Source of the DNA: Pseudorhodobacter antarcticus
Lineage (GTDB): Bacteria > Pseudomonadota > Alphaproteobacteria > Rhodobacterales > Rhodobacteraceae
Assembly: GCA_945862465.1 (NCBI GenBank)
Contig: CAMAYO010000023.1
Coordinates: forward strand, 1-32,314
Length of the DNA stretch: 32,314 bases
Direction: 5' to 3'
Part shown: positions 25,237 through 32,314 of the stretch, piece after piece
Position numbering within the stretch: the stretch's first letter is position 1
How the letters are laid out: each line of letters begins with the position of its first letter
Notes under the pieces: model-generated
Seen by the model: the letters and a program-made list of their open reading frames with translations, nothing else
Told to the model about the DNA's origin: nothing
Databases searched by the model: none
Made by a program: the position numbers and the translations under genes

Positions 25237-28153
25237 CTTGGCCTACCTTTATCGGAGTGGCGCGGTCGGTCATATCCCATTCACCAAAGCGGGCGAGATG
25301 GTCATAGTCACCGGGTGTGCGGGTATCAAACACCGCCCGCCGCGCGGTGTAGCCGGTATTTGGGTCTTGATAAGCCCTTATTAGAGCCACAAACCGCATC
25401 CAAAGCGTGTCAATCTCTTCTGTTGTCAGTTCGGTATCCACCGCCTGTTCACCTGACCCAAGCCCGATGTAGCTGATGGCAGACACCCGCATCAGCTGGC
25501 CGTCAAACCCGCCCCGCTCGGCCATGGCTGCGGCCAGATGCAGTTGCAGGTCTAGCGTGGTTTGCTGGGGTTTGCTGGGCGGCGTGCCTGTCTTGTAGTC
25601 GATCAGCACCACGCTGCCATCGGGCCTTTGGTCAATTCGGTCGGGCGTGCCCGTCAGGGTAAAGCCAGTATCGCCCACGGCCACCGCGCCCTTTTTTTCG
25701 GTCAACAGGGTTTGTCCGCCCCACTTTTCATCTTGCCGCAAAAAGTGATCCGCCGCGCGTTCCAACCGCGCCAACCATAGGGCGCGGGCCGAGGGGAACG
25801 GCGTCTCTTGCGCGAAAACCTCAGCCGCGATGGTCAGCAGGCGGGCGCGGGCGTCAAGCGCTGTCTCGCCCAGTGGCCGTTCGGTGACGAAGCGCTGCAG
25901 AATGCTGTGAATGGCAATGCCCCTGTCGCGCGCATCGGGTTGCGCGCGCAGGGGGTTCAGCGGTTTCAGGCGCAGGATATACTGCGCATAGGTTGCGTAA
26001 GGGTCGCGGATCAGAGTGCGGATTTTGGTCAGCGCCAAGCTGGTGGGCCGCGCGGCAACAGGTGGGCAAGGGCAGGGGCGCAAGGCGGGTTTCAGGCCCG
26101 CATCGGGCAGGGCCTGGGGTTGATCCACCGCAGCACTTCGCGCCAGCCAAACAGCGCCACGCGCCTCCATCTGTTCCAGCGCAAGCGGGCCGTTTTGCGG
26201 GGCCAAGCCGGCCATCAGGTTGCACAGGCGGTTCAGCCAGCGCGAGGGGACGGTTTCCGCCTCGGCATCGCGGAGCGCGCGCGACAAGATCACTTCGGGT
26301 GCGGCCACCGCTTGTTGGTAGTCATGCGCGGAAAGGCCAATCTGGCGTTCGGGTAAAAGCAACCCCGCATCCTTGCGCATCCTGCGGTTCAACCACGGGT
26401 CGGGCGCGGTGGCTGCAGGCCAAGTGCCCTCGTTCAATCCTGCCAGAATAACCAGATCCGCTGCGATTTCGCGCGCTTCCCGTGGGCCGTGGAACGACAC
26501 CAAGGGGTGCCCCGTGACAGGGCTGCGCACCTCTTCGCGGGCGATCAGATTGTCAAACAGCATCCTGTAGTCCGAAGGCGACATCGCCCCCTCATGCCCC
26601 GCTTCGGCCTGCAAGAGGTCCATCACCTTGCGCGCCGCGATGCCGGGATCTTTGTCCCACAGGGCCCCCGCCCCTTGGTCGGCCACGCCCCGCGCCAAGG
26701 CCACGGCCACGGCAAGGTGGCGGCTGACGTGATCGCCAAGGCTTTGCGGCGCAGGGGCCAAAAGCTGCGTCAGAACCGCTGAAAGGCCCGCCCCCCAAGG
26801 CTTCGCAAGCGGCTCTTTGTGGGCATTGGCCCAGTCTTGCAGCGCTTGTGCCGTGGGAAAAGCGGGGCCGTGGCGGCGCAACTGCAGTTCCAGATCGCGC
26901 GTCAGCAGCAAGTGCTTGCCCCTGTCGGCCCCGCTGCCCGCCAAAGGGTGTTTCAGCAGCACGATCAGACCATCTGCCGTCACCGGCGCCTCAAAGGCGC
27001 GGGCGATGTGGCGCAGCAAGCGGCCGGGGGCTGAGAGAGCTAAGGGGCTGCCAGCGGAATCGTCGGGCAAGATGCCCCAGCGGTCCAACTGCGCCTCGAC
27101 CCTGCGGGCAAGGCTGCGGTCAGGGGTGATCAGCGCTGCCTTTTGGTTGCGCGATATGGCGCGGCGCAAGATTAGGGCCAGCGCCAAAGCCTCTTGCCGA
27201 GGATTGGCGGCTTTGAGCAGGGTTAGATGCGCGGTGGAGGCAATCAGGTCGGGCAGGTCCTGCCCCTCGACCAGCCATTGATCCGTCACCGGCGCGGGGC
27301 GCAGCGACAGCGAGATCAGGCGGTTGCGGGCGGGGTCAGCGGGCGTGGTGGCGCGCCACGGTGTGATCTGCGCGGGGGTGATCTGCAACGCGTCCATCAG
27401 GCGGCGGAAGCGGTATTGGGGGTGATCCTCAAACGTCAGCGCATCTTCCATCCGCGCCCAGACCGAATCTGGCAGATCAAAGTCAAAGCCGGGCAGCACG
27501 ACCATGCCTTGGTCCAAGCGCGCCACTGCGTGCATCAGCCTTGCCACCGGACCGCGTGATCCGGTGGAGCCTGCGATGATCACAGGCCCTTTCGGCGGTT
27601 GGGTGGCCCACAAAGCCGCCAACCGCTCTGCCGCCATGCGCGGGCGGGCGGGGCCATCTTGGGCCAGCATGAAGGGGGCAATGATCTGCAAGAATTGCTG
27701 GGTGCGCGCCCAATGTTCAGAATGGCCGGTGACATCAAGGGCTGAAAGCGCTTGTGCCACCACCCCTTCGTCGTGCATCTCATCCACCAGCAGGCCAAGG
27801 CTTTGCGCCAGATCGAACAGGGCGGCGCGGGGGGCAAGGTTGGGCTGTGTGGTGAGCAATCGTTCGATCAGGCGGGCCAGTTCCAACTGCCGCCCAAGGG
27901 CGCTTGGGGCCGCGGGCAAGTCTGACAGGATCGGGTGTTGGGCAAGGTCTGACAGCACCAAAAGACGGGGCAGGAAAGTGGCCGTGCCTTGGGCAAACGC
28001 CTCTGTCACGCGGCGGCGCATGCGCTGGCTGTTCAGGAATAGCGTGACTTGCGCCATGGCTTCGGGCGGTTGATCCGCAAAACGCTCGCGCAGACCGCGC
28101 ACCAGTTCGGTGGCGAAATCGACACCGGGGGGCAGGGCGAATATGCTATCCAT
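25223..28153 (-). CDS. addB: AddB helicase-like nuclease subunit
   Basis: AddB is the second subunit of AddAB, with an inactivated helicase fold and an active RecB-like nuclease. The 976-residue product has the AddB N-terminus (FALPPGVDFATELVRGL), a central VLAGLNEGTWPA-like segment (VILAGLNEGTWPAATAPDPW), and a C-terminal nuclease with IRDPYATYAQYILRLKPL, GTPDRID and LIDYKTG (about 848-854). ATG at 28153 overlaps the end of the nucleotidyltransferase gene by eight bases. The 19-codon upstream extension inside that gene is discounted. Confidence 0.94.
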   Translation of the reverse strand: MDSIFALPPGVDFATELVRGLRERFADQPPEAMAQVTLFLNSQRMRRRVTEAFAQGTATFLPRLLVLSDLAQHPILSDLPAAPSALGRQLELARLIERLLTTQPNLAPRAALFDLAQSLGLLVDEMHDEGVVAQALSALDVTGHSEHWARTQQFLQIIAPFMLAQDGPARPRMAAERLAALWATQPPKGPVIIAGSTGSRGPVARLMHAVARLDQGMVVLPGFDFDLPDSVWARMEDALTFEDHPQYRFRRLMDALQITPAQITPWRATTPADPARNRLISLSLRPAPVTDQWLVEGQDLPDLIASTAHLTLLKAANPRQEALALALILRRAISRNQKAALITPDRSLARRVEAQLDRWGILPDDSAGSPLALSAPGRLLRHIARAFEAPVTADGLIVLLKHPLAGSGADRGKHLLLTRDLELQLRRHGPAFPTAQALQDWANAHKEPLAKPWGAGLSAVLTQLLAPAPQSLGDHVSRHLAVAVALARGVADQGAGALWDKDPGIAARKVMDLLQAEAGHEGAMSPSDYRMLFDNLIAREEVRSPVTGHPLVSFHGPREAREIAADLVILAGLNEGTWPAATAPDPWLNRRMRKDAGLLLPERQIGLSAHDYQQAVAAPEVILSRALRDAEAETVPSRWLNRLCNLMAGLAPQNGPLALEQMEARGAVWLARSAAVDQPQALPDAGLKPALRPCPCPPVAARPTSLALTKIRTLIRDPYATYAQYILRLKPLNPLRAQPDARDRGIAIHSILQRFVTERPLGETALDARARLLTIAAEVFAQETPFPSARALWLARLERAADHFLRQDEKWGGQTLLTEKKGAVAVGDTGFTLTGTPDRIDQRPDGSVVLIDYKTGTPPSKPQQTTLDLQLHLAAAMAERGGFDGQLMRVSAISYIGLGSGEQAVDTELTTEEIDTLWMRFVALIRAYQDPNTGYTARRAVFDTRTPGDYDHLARFGEWDMTDRATPIKVGQDDPA

Positions 28154-28829
28154 GCAGCAGGCTTTCGGCCAAGGGAATGGCTTCGGGGTGGCCCACATCG
28201 CACCATCCACCTTGGTGGAATACTCCGTACAGGCGGCCTTGGGCGATCATCTGGTCCCAGAGCAGGTTTAGCGAAAACGCCTGTTGGTTTATGGCGGCCA
28301 AGCCCTGCGTCTGTAAAATCTGCGCGCCCAGATAAATCGGCGCGGTAGAACCCTTGGCGCGCGACAACCGCCCCTGCCCATCCACCAAAAAGTCGCCCGC
28401 CCCCTTGTGCCCAAGCGCCTGATCTGGCGCTGACAGAAGCAGCAACCCATCCATCCGCGTGCTATCCCAAGCGGCGGCCAACTGCTCCAACGGGTTGGCA
28501 CCCGTCCACACCGCGTCGGTGTTCAGCAGCATCACAGGGCCTGTCCCCAACAGCGGCAAAGCGGCGCGCAGGCCACCGCCGGTGTCAAGGATAGGATCCT
28601 CCCACGACAGGGCAATGTTTTGGCCTTGCAGGTGTTGGGCGATTTGATCGCCTCGGTAGTGCAGGTTGATCACGCGGCGCGAGACGCAAGGCGTGGCGGC
28701 GATATCCAGCGCATAGTCCAGCAAAGCCCGCCCCGCTACAGGAACCAGCGGCTTGGGCCGATCACGGGTTAGCGGGCCCATGCGGGTGCCAAAGCCTGCG
28801 GCGAAAAGCATCAGCGGGAAGGGCTGCAT
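28146..28829 (-). CDS. MurU-like sugar-1-phosphate nucleotidyltransferase
   Basis: The 227-residue product has the nucleotidyltransferase signature AAGFGTRM (10-17) and RPKPLVPVAGR (24-34), plus the metal-binding NTDAVW. MurU makes UDP-MurNAc from MurNAc-1-phosphate in a recycling route that bypasses MurA, the fosfomycin target. That role is supported by the neighbour, an AmgK-like kinase that would make MurNAc-1-phosphate. ATG at 28829 has GGATGGGG upstream and overlaps that gene by 19 bases; ATG at 28811 (TGATG overlap) would give a product six residues shorter. Substrate is inferred, not seen. Confidence 0.82.
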   Translation of the reverse strand: MQPFPLMLFAAGFGTRMGPLTRDRPKPLVPVAGRALLDYALDIAATPCVSRRVINLHYRGDQIAQHLQGQNIALSWEDPILDTGGGLRAALPLLGTGPVMLLNTDAVWTGANPLEQLAAAWDSTRMDGLLLLSAPDQALGHKGAGDFLVDGQGRLSRAKGSTAPIYLGAQILQTQGLAAINQQAFSLNLLWDQMIAQGRLYGVFHQGGWCDVGHPEAIPLAESLLHG

Positions 28830-30268
28830 TGCGACCCCATCCTGTGCAGGGCTTCATCAGTCGGCGCGGGCAGAAAGCGGTCACAAACGGCGCGCAGGGG
28901 CGCTAGGGCGGGATGTGACAGGTTGCGTTGCAACTGCCCCCAAACACGCGGGATGAGGGTTAGATATTTGGGTTTGCCCCCGTCCAGACAAAGCCGTGCA
29001 AAGATGCCCAAAATCCGTAAGGACCGCAGCGCGCCAAGGGCGGCATAGCTGGCCTGAAACGCCGCCAGATCTAGCCCGCGCGCCGTGGCAAAGCGGGCGA
29101 TCATCGCCGTCTCAATCTGGGGGGGAACATCGCGCCGCGCGTCTTGCAGCAAGGACACAAGATCATAGCCCGGTTGCCCCATTTGCGCCAATTGAAAGTC
29201 TAGCAGCCCCGCCCGTGCTATGCCGTTTCGGTCGGGCAGATGCAGCAGGTTTTCGGCGTGGTAATCGCGCAAGATCATCACGCGCGGGCCATCGGCCAGA
29301 AGGGTTAAGGTTTGCGCCAAGGCGGAAACAATCTCGGCGCGGCCTTGGGCTTGTCCGGTGACGGCCAGCACATACCAATCCGCCACAAGCCCCGCCGCAT
29401 CGGCCCATTCTTGGGCTGACAGGTCGGGCAGATCAGCCGCTGCGGGGTGCGCTTGCAGGTGCAGCAGCACATCGGTGGCGGCTTCGTAAAGGCTGGGTTC
29501 CAGCGTGGGATCGGCGGCAATGGCGGCGGGGTAAAGGCCGTCACCCAGATCTTCGAGCAACAGAAAGCCTTGCCCAACATCTTGCGCAAGGATCTTGGGG
29601 GCCGAAAGGCCAAGCGCCAAAAGGTGCGCGTCAACCTTCACAAAATCCGCCACGGAATCGGCCTGACCGGGTGGGGCATCCATGAAAATCGCCGTGCCTT
29701 GCCCAAAAAGCCGCGTGTAAGAGCGGGTTGAAGCGTCTTGTGCCAAGGCATCGCGCCGCGCATCGCCCCAGCCCGCTTGCGCCAGAAAGGCATCCGCTTT
29801 CAGCGCGCGCAGCTGTGCCAAAAGTGTGGCGCCAAAACTGTCTGGCCGCGCGCCAAGCCAAATTTGCGCCACCCTTCCCTCGCCCTTGGGGTCAAGCCGC
29901 AGGCGGATCGGGTTTTCGGGCATATAAGCGCCCAACCGATCTGGCCATTCGATCAGGCAAATCGCGGCGTCAAAGGCCGTTTCCAGCCCCAGTTCATGCA
30001 CCTCGTCGGGATGGGTCAGCCGATACAGGTCGGCGTGCCAGATGTCGGGCGTGCCCGGATAGGTTTGTACCAGCGTAAAGGTGGGGGAGGGCACCTCTTC
30101 AGCAGGGTCGCGCAGCGTGCGGATCAAGGCGCGGGCCAAGTGCGATTTGCCTGCGCCTATTGAGCCTTCCAGCAACAGACAATCCCCTGCGCCCAAAACA
30201 TGTGCCAAGGCTTGGCCCAGTTGGGTCGTGTCAGCCTCGGTGGGCAGGTCTAGGGTGATCTGGGTCAT
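28811..30268 (-). CDS. TsaE-AmgK-like fusion protein
   Basis: This 485-residue protein joins two enzymes. Residues 1-150 are TsaE, the ATPase needed for t6A37 tRNA modification: P-loop GSIGAGKS (35-42), SPTFTLVQTY (61-70), HADLYR (78-83) and LIEWPD with E107. Residues about 160-480 are an aminoglycoside-phosphotransferase-fold kinase resembling AmgK, which phosphorylates MurNAc at C1: ASTRSYTRLF, MDAPP, RDYHAEN (334-340, D335 and N340) and LLDFQ (355-359, D357). NCBI-style annotation recognises such fusions in Rhodobacterales. The frame is continuous with no sign of a shift. The murU-like gene overlaps its end, supporting the AmgK-MurU reading. Confidence 0.88.
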   Translation of the reverse strand: MTQITLDLPTEADTTQLGQALAHVLGAGDCLLLEGSIGAGKSHLARALIRTLRDPAEEVPSPTFTLVQTYPGTPDIWHADLYRLTHPDEVHELGLETAFDAAICLIEWPDRLGAYMPENPIRLRLDPKGEGRVAQIWLGARPDSFGATLLAQLRALKADAFLAQAGWGDARRDALAQDASTRSYTRLFGQGTAIFMDAPPGQADSVADFVKVDAHLLALGLSAPKILAQDVGQGFLLLEDLGDGLYPAAIAADPTLEPSLYEAATDVLLHLQAHPAAADLPDLSAQEWADAAGLVADWYVLAVTGQAQGRAEIVSALAQTLTLLADGPRVMILRDYHAENLLHLPDRNGIARAGLLDFQLAQMGQPGYDLVSLLQDARRDVPPQIETAMIARFATARGLDLAAFQASYAALGALRSLRILGIFARLCLDGGKPKYLTLIPRVWGQLQRNLSHPALAPLRAVCDRFLPAPTDEALHRMGSQCSPSR

Positions 30269-30311
30269 GCGGTGACATTAGATCACCTTTCGCCCCAAGG
30301 GAATCCGCCAG

Positions 30312-31889
30312 TTACGCCCGTTTGCGCAGGGTGTCAGCTTCTGTCACCGCCTGTGGCCCCGCCTTTGCATCGCGCAAGCGAAATGCGGTCATGGTGGCGC
30401 CACCTGACAGAGGCGCAAAGCGACACTCTATCAACCGGCCATCCAACAGCCGCAATTCCGTCAGCCAAGGCGCGCGGTCGCCAGCGTTTGATGCGAAATC
30501 CTCAAGATCGGCCCAGATCGCGCTGGGCGCACACTGGGCGCGCCACAGCGCGGAAACGGATCGCAGGGTTTCCTCGGTTAAGGCTGTGTCAGGCGCTGCC
30601 TGCCACAACCGCGCATAGGCGGCGTTTGATATCACCAACTGTCCGGCGGCAGAGAAGACGGCGAAAGCCTCTTCCATCTCGTCCATCGCGGCTTGGCTCA
30701 ACTCCAGAGCGGCGCGGTAGCGGCGGGTGCGCAGCATTTCGCCGGAAATATCTTCGATCATCAAGGCCACAGCCCCATTGGGATGCGGGCGGCCGATGAC
30801 GCGGTAGGTTTGGCCACCGGGCAGGCTCCATGTTTCTTCATACAGGCCCGATGCGGCAGCGCGCTCCATCTCGGTCATCTGGCGGCGCCAGCTTCGGTAA
30901 TCTTTCGGCTCGGGGATCATGTTGCGGTCGCGCATCCCGTCTAGCACCGACACCAAGGATGGTCGCATGGCCAGAAACTCGGCTGGAAGGCCGGTCAGAT
31001 CCAAAAGCGCGGGGTTGAACAAGATCAACTGGCGGTCTTTGTCAAAGATCGCCAACCCAACATGCAGATGGGCAAAGGTTTTGGTCAACGTCGTCATAAA
31101 ATCGCGCAGCGAAGTTTCCGCGTGCACGGCCTGATCAGCCAAGCAGGCAAAGGTCAGCCGATCTTCGCCTTGGGCAAAGCCGGTCAGGTCGTACCAAGCG
31201 GTCTTACCCTGCCGAGCGACCAGCTTTTGGCGTTGCCCTATGACGTTTTGTGCCGCTGCGTGGTGATCAAACAGGCGGGGCAGCGGCCATGTTAGATCTT
31301 GGCCCAATCCCAAAACATCGCTCGCCAGCAGCATATAGGCTGCATTGGCCCAGATGACGTCGCCATTGGCCCTTTCGCGCCACATTAAGAATGGCGCGTG
31401 TGCCACGGTGTCGCGCAACTGGTGCAGTTCGTCAGCCAAGGCGCGCTGTGCCATCAGGTCTTGATTGGTTGATGTGCCATGCTGGCTGGGGTCGGCCAGC
31501 ACAAGGCGTGTCAACCCGCCCCGCAGATCAGCCTGCAAGACCAGCGGGCTGTCAGGGCTGAGGGTTGAGTGTAAGGTTACAGATCCCGCCTCGGCCAAGT
31601 GGGCCAGCTGGATATCCAGATCGCCAAAGTGCGGCGAAAGGCAGGCCGAAAGCCTAGCCCAAGCGGTGCCGGACGCTGGGCTTGTGGCCAAAAGGGCGCG
31701 GGCTGAAGGGCTGCTGTCAATCAAGGCCTGTCCGTCAAATAAGAACACGGCGGCGACATCTTCGGCAAATCGCGTCGCCGCCCAACGTTTGCTGCGCCGC
31801 TCGAATAAGACAATGGCCGCAATCGCTAGGGCCGCAGCTGCCAGCGCAATCGACACCAAGAAAAGTTCAACTGCCCAATTGCTTTGCAT
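30312..31889 (-). CDS. Membrane-anchored PAS-domain protein without a kinase domain
   Basis: The 525-residue product has one N-terminal membrane helix (about 8-29) followed by RRSKRW, then three PAS-like regions: about 160-250, 265-385 (GLAIFDKDRQLILFNPALLDLTG, with VIGRPHPNGAVALMIEDIS at its end) and 395-508 (FAVFSAAGQLVISNAAY). I see no histidine-kinase H-box, no HATPase motifs and no GGDEF or EAL motif, so it would be a sensor or scaffold rather than a complete kinase. The signal is not predictable. It lies 43 bp upstream of the TsaE fusion on the same strand and diverges from the right-end genes. Confidence 0.75.
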   Translation of the reverse strand: MQSNWAVELFLVSIALAAAALAIAAIVLFERRSKRWAATRFAEDVAAVFLFDGQALIDSSPSARALLATSPASGTAWARLSACLSPHFGDLDIQLAHLAEAGSVTLHSTLSPDSPLVLQADLRGGLTRLVLADPSQHGTSTNQDLMAQRALADELHQLRDTVAHAPFLMWRERANGDVIWANAAYMLLASDVLGLGQDLTWPLPRLFDHHAAAQNVIGQRQKLVARQGKTAWYDLTGFAQGEDRLTFACLADQAVHAETSLRDFMTTLTKTFAHLHVGLAIFDKDRQLILFNPALLDLTGLPAEFLAMRPSLVSVLDGMRDRNMIPEPKDYRSWRRQMTEMERAAASGLYEETWSLPGGQTYRVIGRPHPNGAVALMIEDISGEMLRTRRYRAALELSQAAMDEMEEAFAVFSAAGQLVISNAAYARLWQAAPDTALTEETLRSVSALWRAQCAPSAIWADLEDFASNAGDRAPWLTELRLLDGRLIECRFAPLSGGATMTAFRLRDAKAGPQAVTEADTLRKRA

Positions 31890-31991
31890 ACCAATACCCC
31901 AACCGCCGCGGGCAAACTTACGGGGGGTTTGGTTGAGGAAGGATTAACGCGGTAAAGGCGAAAGGCGCAGGCATGAGGATGCGAGGAGCCG
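31890..31991. other. Divergent promoter gap
   Basis: This 102-bp stretch separates the leftward PAS gene from the rightward small frame and SCO-like gene, so it should contain promoters for both directions. I see no confident -35/-10 pair; TTGAGG at 31934 is the only hexamer near a -35 consensus. The ribosome binding site of the small frame ends it. Confidence 0.3.
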
Positions 31992-32177
31992 ATGTTTTAA
32001 GAGCGCCATGATTTCGCCGTAATCGTTGATGTTTGCGGCAACAAGCCTGTGACGGAGTTTGTAATCACCCGCAGCGGTCCTGATCTATATGAGTTTGCAA
32101 ATACTTCAGCAAAGCCCCTCGCCCTTTCGCATTGGGCGGATTATGTTGATAGCAGCGGGCCGATTTTTGCGGCTTAG
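31992..32177 (+). pseudogene. Small reading frame interrupted by a stop at codon 3
   Basis: ATG at 31992 has GAGGAG at 31983-31988, but the third codon is TAA (31998-32000). After it the same frame stays open for 58 codons to TAG at 32175, reading ERHDFAVIVDVCGNKPVTEF and on to a C-terminus ADYVDSSGPIFAA. One C-to-T change (CAA to TAA) would create this state. About half of its third positions are G or C, visibly lower than the GC-rich third positions of its neighbours. A GTG at 32049 could give a 43-codon product but has no ribosome binding site. I do not recognise the protein. It lies 21 bp before the SCO-like gene, in the same direction. Confidence 0.45.
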
Positions 32178-32198
32178 CGCATCAAAATGGAGAGTCCG

Positions 32199-32314
32199 AT
32201 GCCCAAGTTCTACGCCAGTGTCGCTGCCATTGCCTTGGCGGCCCTGCTTGGATGGCAAGGATACCGCGCCCTTCAGTCCCAAAGTGCGGACGCTTTTGCC
32301 GAATGCCGCAGCGG
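32199..32314 (+). CDS. Probable SCO/SenC family protein, N-terminal fragment
   Basis: Only about 38 codons are present before the window ends. The translation MPKFYASVAAIALAALLGWQ followed by GYRALQ is a membrane anchor or signal segment, and ADAFAECRS after it resembles the start of SCO/SenC/PrrC proteins, which deliver copper to cytochrome oxidase and sit beside regA/regB in many Rhodobacterales. ATG at 32199 has GGAGAG five bases upstream; ATG at 32187 is also in frame. The defining CxxxC motif is beyond the edge, so the call is provisional. Confidence 0.45.
   Translation, partial: MPKFYASVAAIALAALLGWQGYRALQSQSADAFAECRS

Noticed and set aside
1-32314. tRNA genes, rRNA, CRISPR arrays, insertion sequences, phage or toxin-antitoxin genes
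   Set aside because: I looked for cloverleaf-type sequences, regularly spaced direct repeats, transposase motifs and paired small genes on both strands and found none that hold up.

Overview
The window is a GC-rich bacterial chromosome segment from an alphaproteobacterium, most likely Rhodobacterales (Rhodobacter/Roseobacter group). The reasons are the conserved run rho-mnmE-mnmG-rsmG-parA-parB beside maf-aroE-coaE-dnaQ-secB, the TsaE-phosphotransferase fusion next to murU and addB-addA, hrcA-grpE diverging from rph-rdgB-hemW, and HemJ in place of other protoporphyrinogen oxidases. This is the gene neighbourhood of the alphaproteobacterial replication origin. I saw no tRNA, rRNA, CRISPR, prophage or insertion sequence.

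Left part (1-8590). A truncated sulfotransferase-like gene and a class IV aminotransferase run leftward, separated by two identical 21-bp hairpins. mutS diverges from them and converges on grpE-hrcA across a shared hairpin terminator. rph, rdgB, ridA and hemW run rightward with overlapping stops and starts. A parS site covers the rdgB/ridA junction.

Centre (8598-16355). A tightly packed leftward series rho, mnmE, mnmG, rsmG, parA, parB holds transcription termination, tRNA wobble-uridine modification, 16S rRNA methylation and chromosome partition. Two perfect parS sites lie inside it, one at the mnmG start codon and one in the rsmG N-terminal codons. hemJ is upstream of rho. The 395-bp gap between hemJ and maf carries the most AT-rich DNA I saw in the window plus near-consensus DnaA boxes, and genes leave it in both directions. 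I read it as the probable oriC.

Right of the origin (16356-21478). maf-aroE-coaE-dnaQ form an overlapping rightward operon that converges on secB-fxsA. A Tim44-like membrane protein gene and an Smr-domain gene follow, ending at the trxA terminator.

Right part (21556-31889). All genes run leftward: a PAS-domain membrane protein, a TsaE-AmgK-like fusion, MurU-like nucleotidyltransferase, AddB, AddA and thioredoxin. From the fusion gene to addA each gene overlaps the next, linking tRNA t6A synthesis, cell-wall sugar recycling and double-strand-break repair in one transcript.

Right end (31890-32314). After a divergent promoter gap there is a small, unrecognised reading frame with a good ribosome binding site whose third codon is TAA, and then the start of a probable SCO/SenC copper chaperone. 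The least explained items are this interrupted small frame, the base-composition switches near 7.5 and 21.5 kb that do not centre on the predicted origin, and the parS sites built into start codons.
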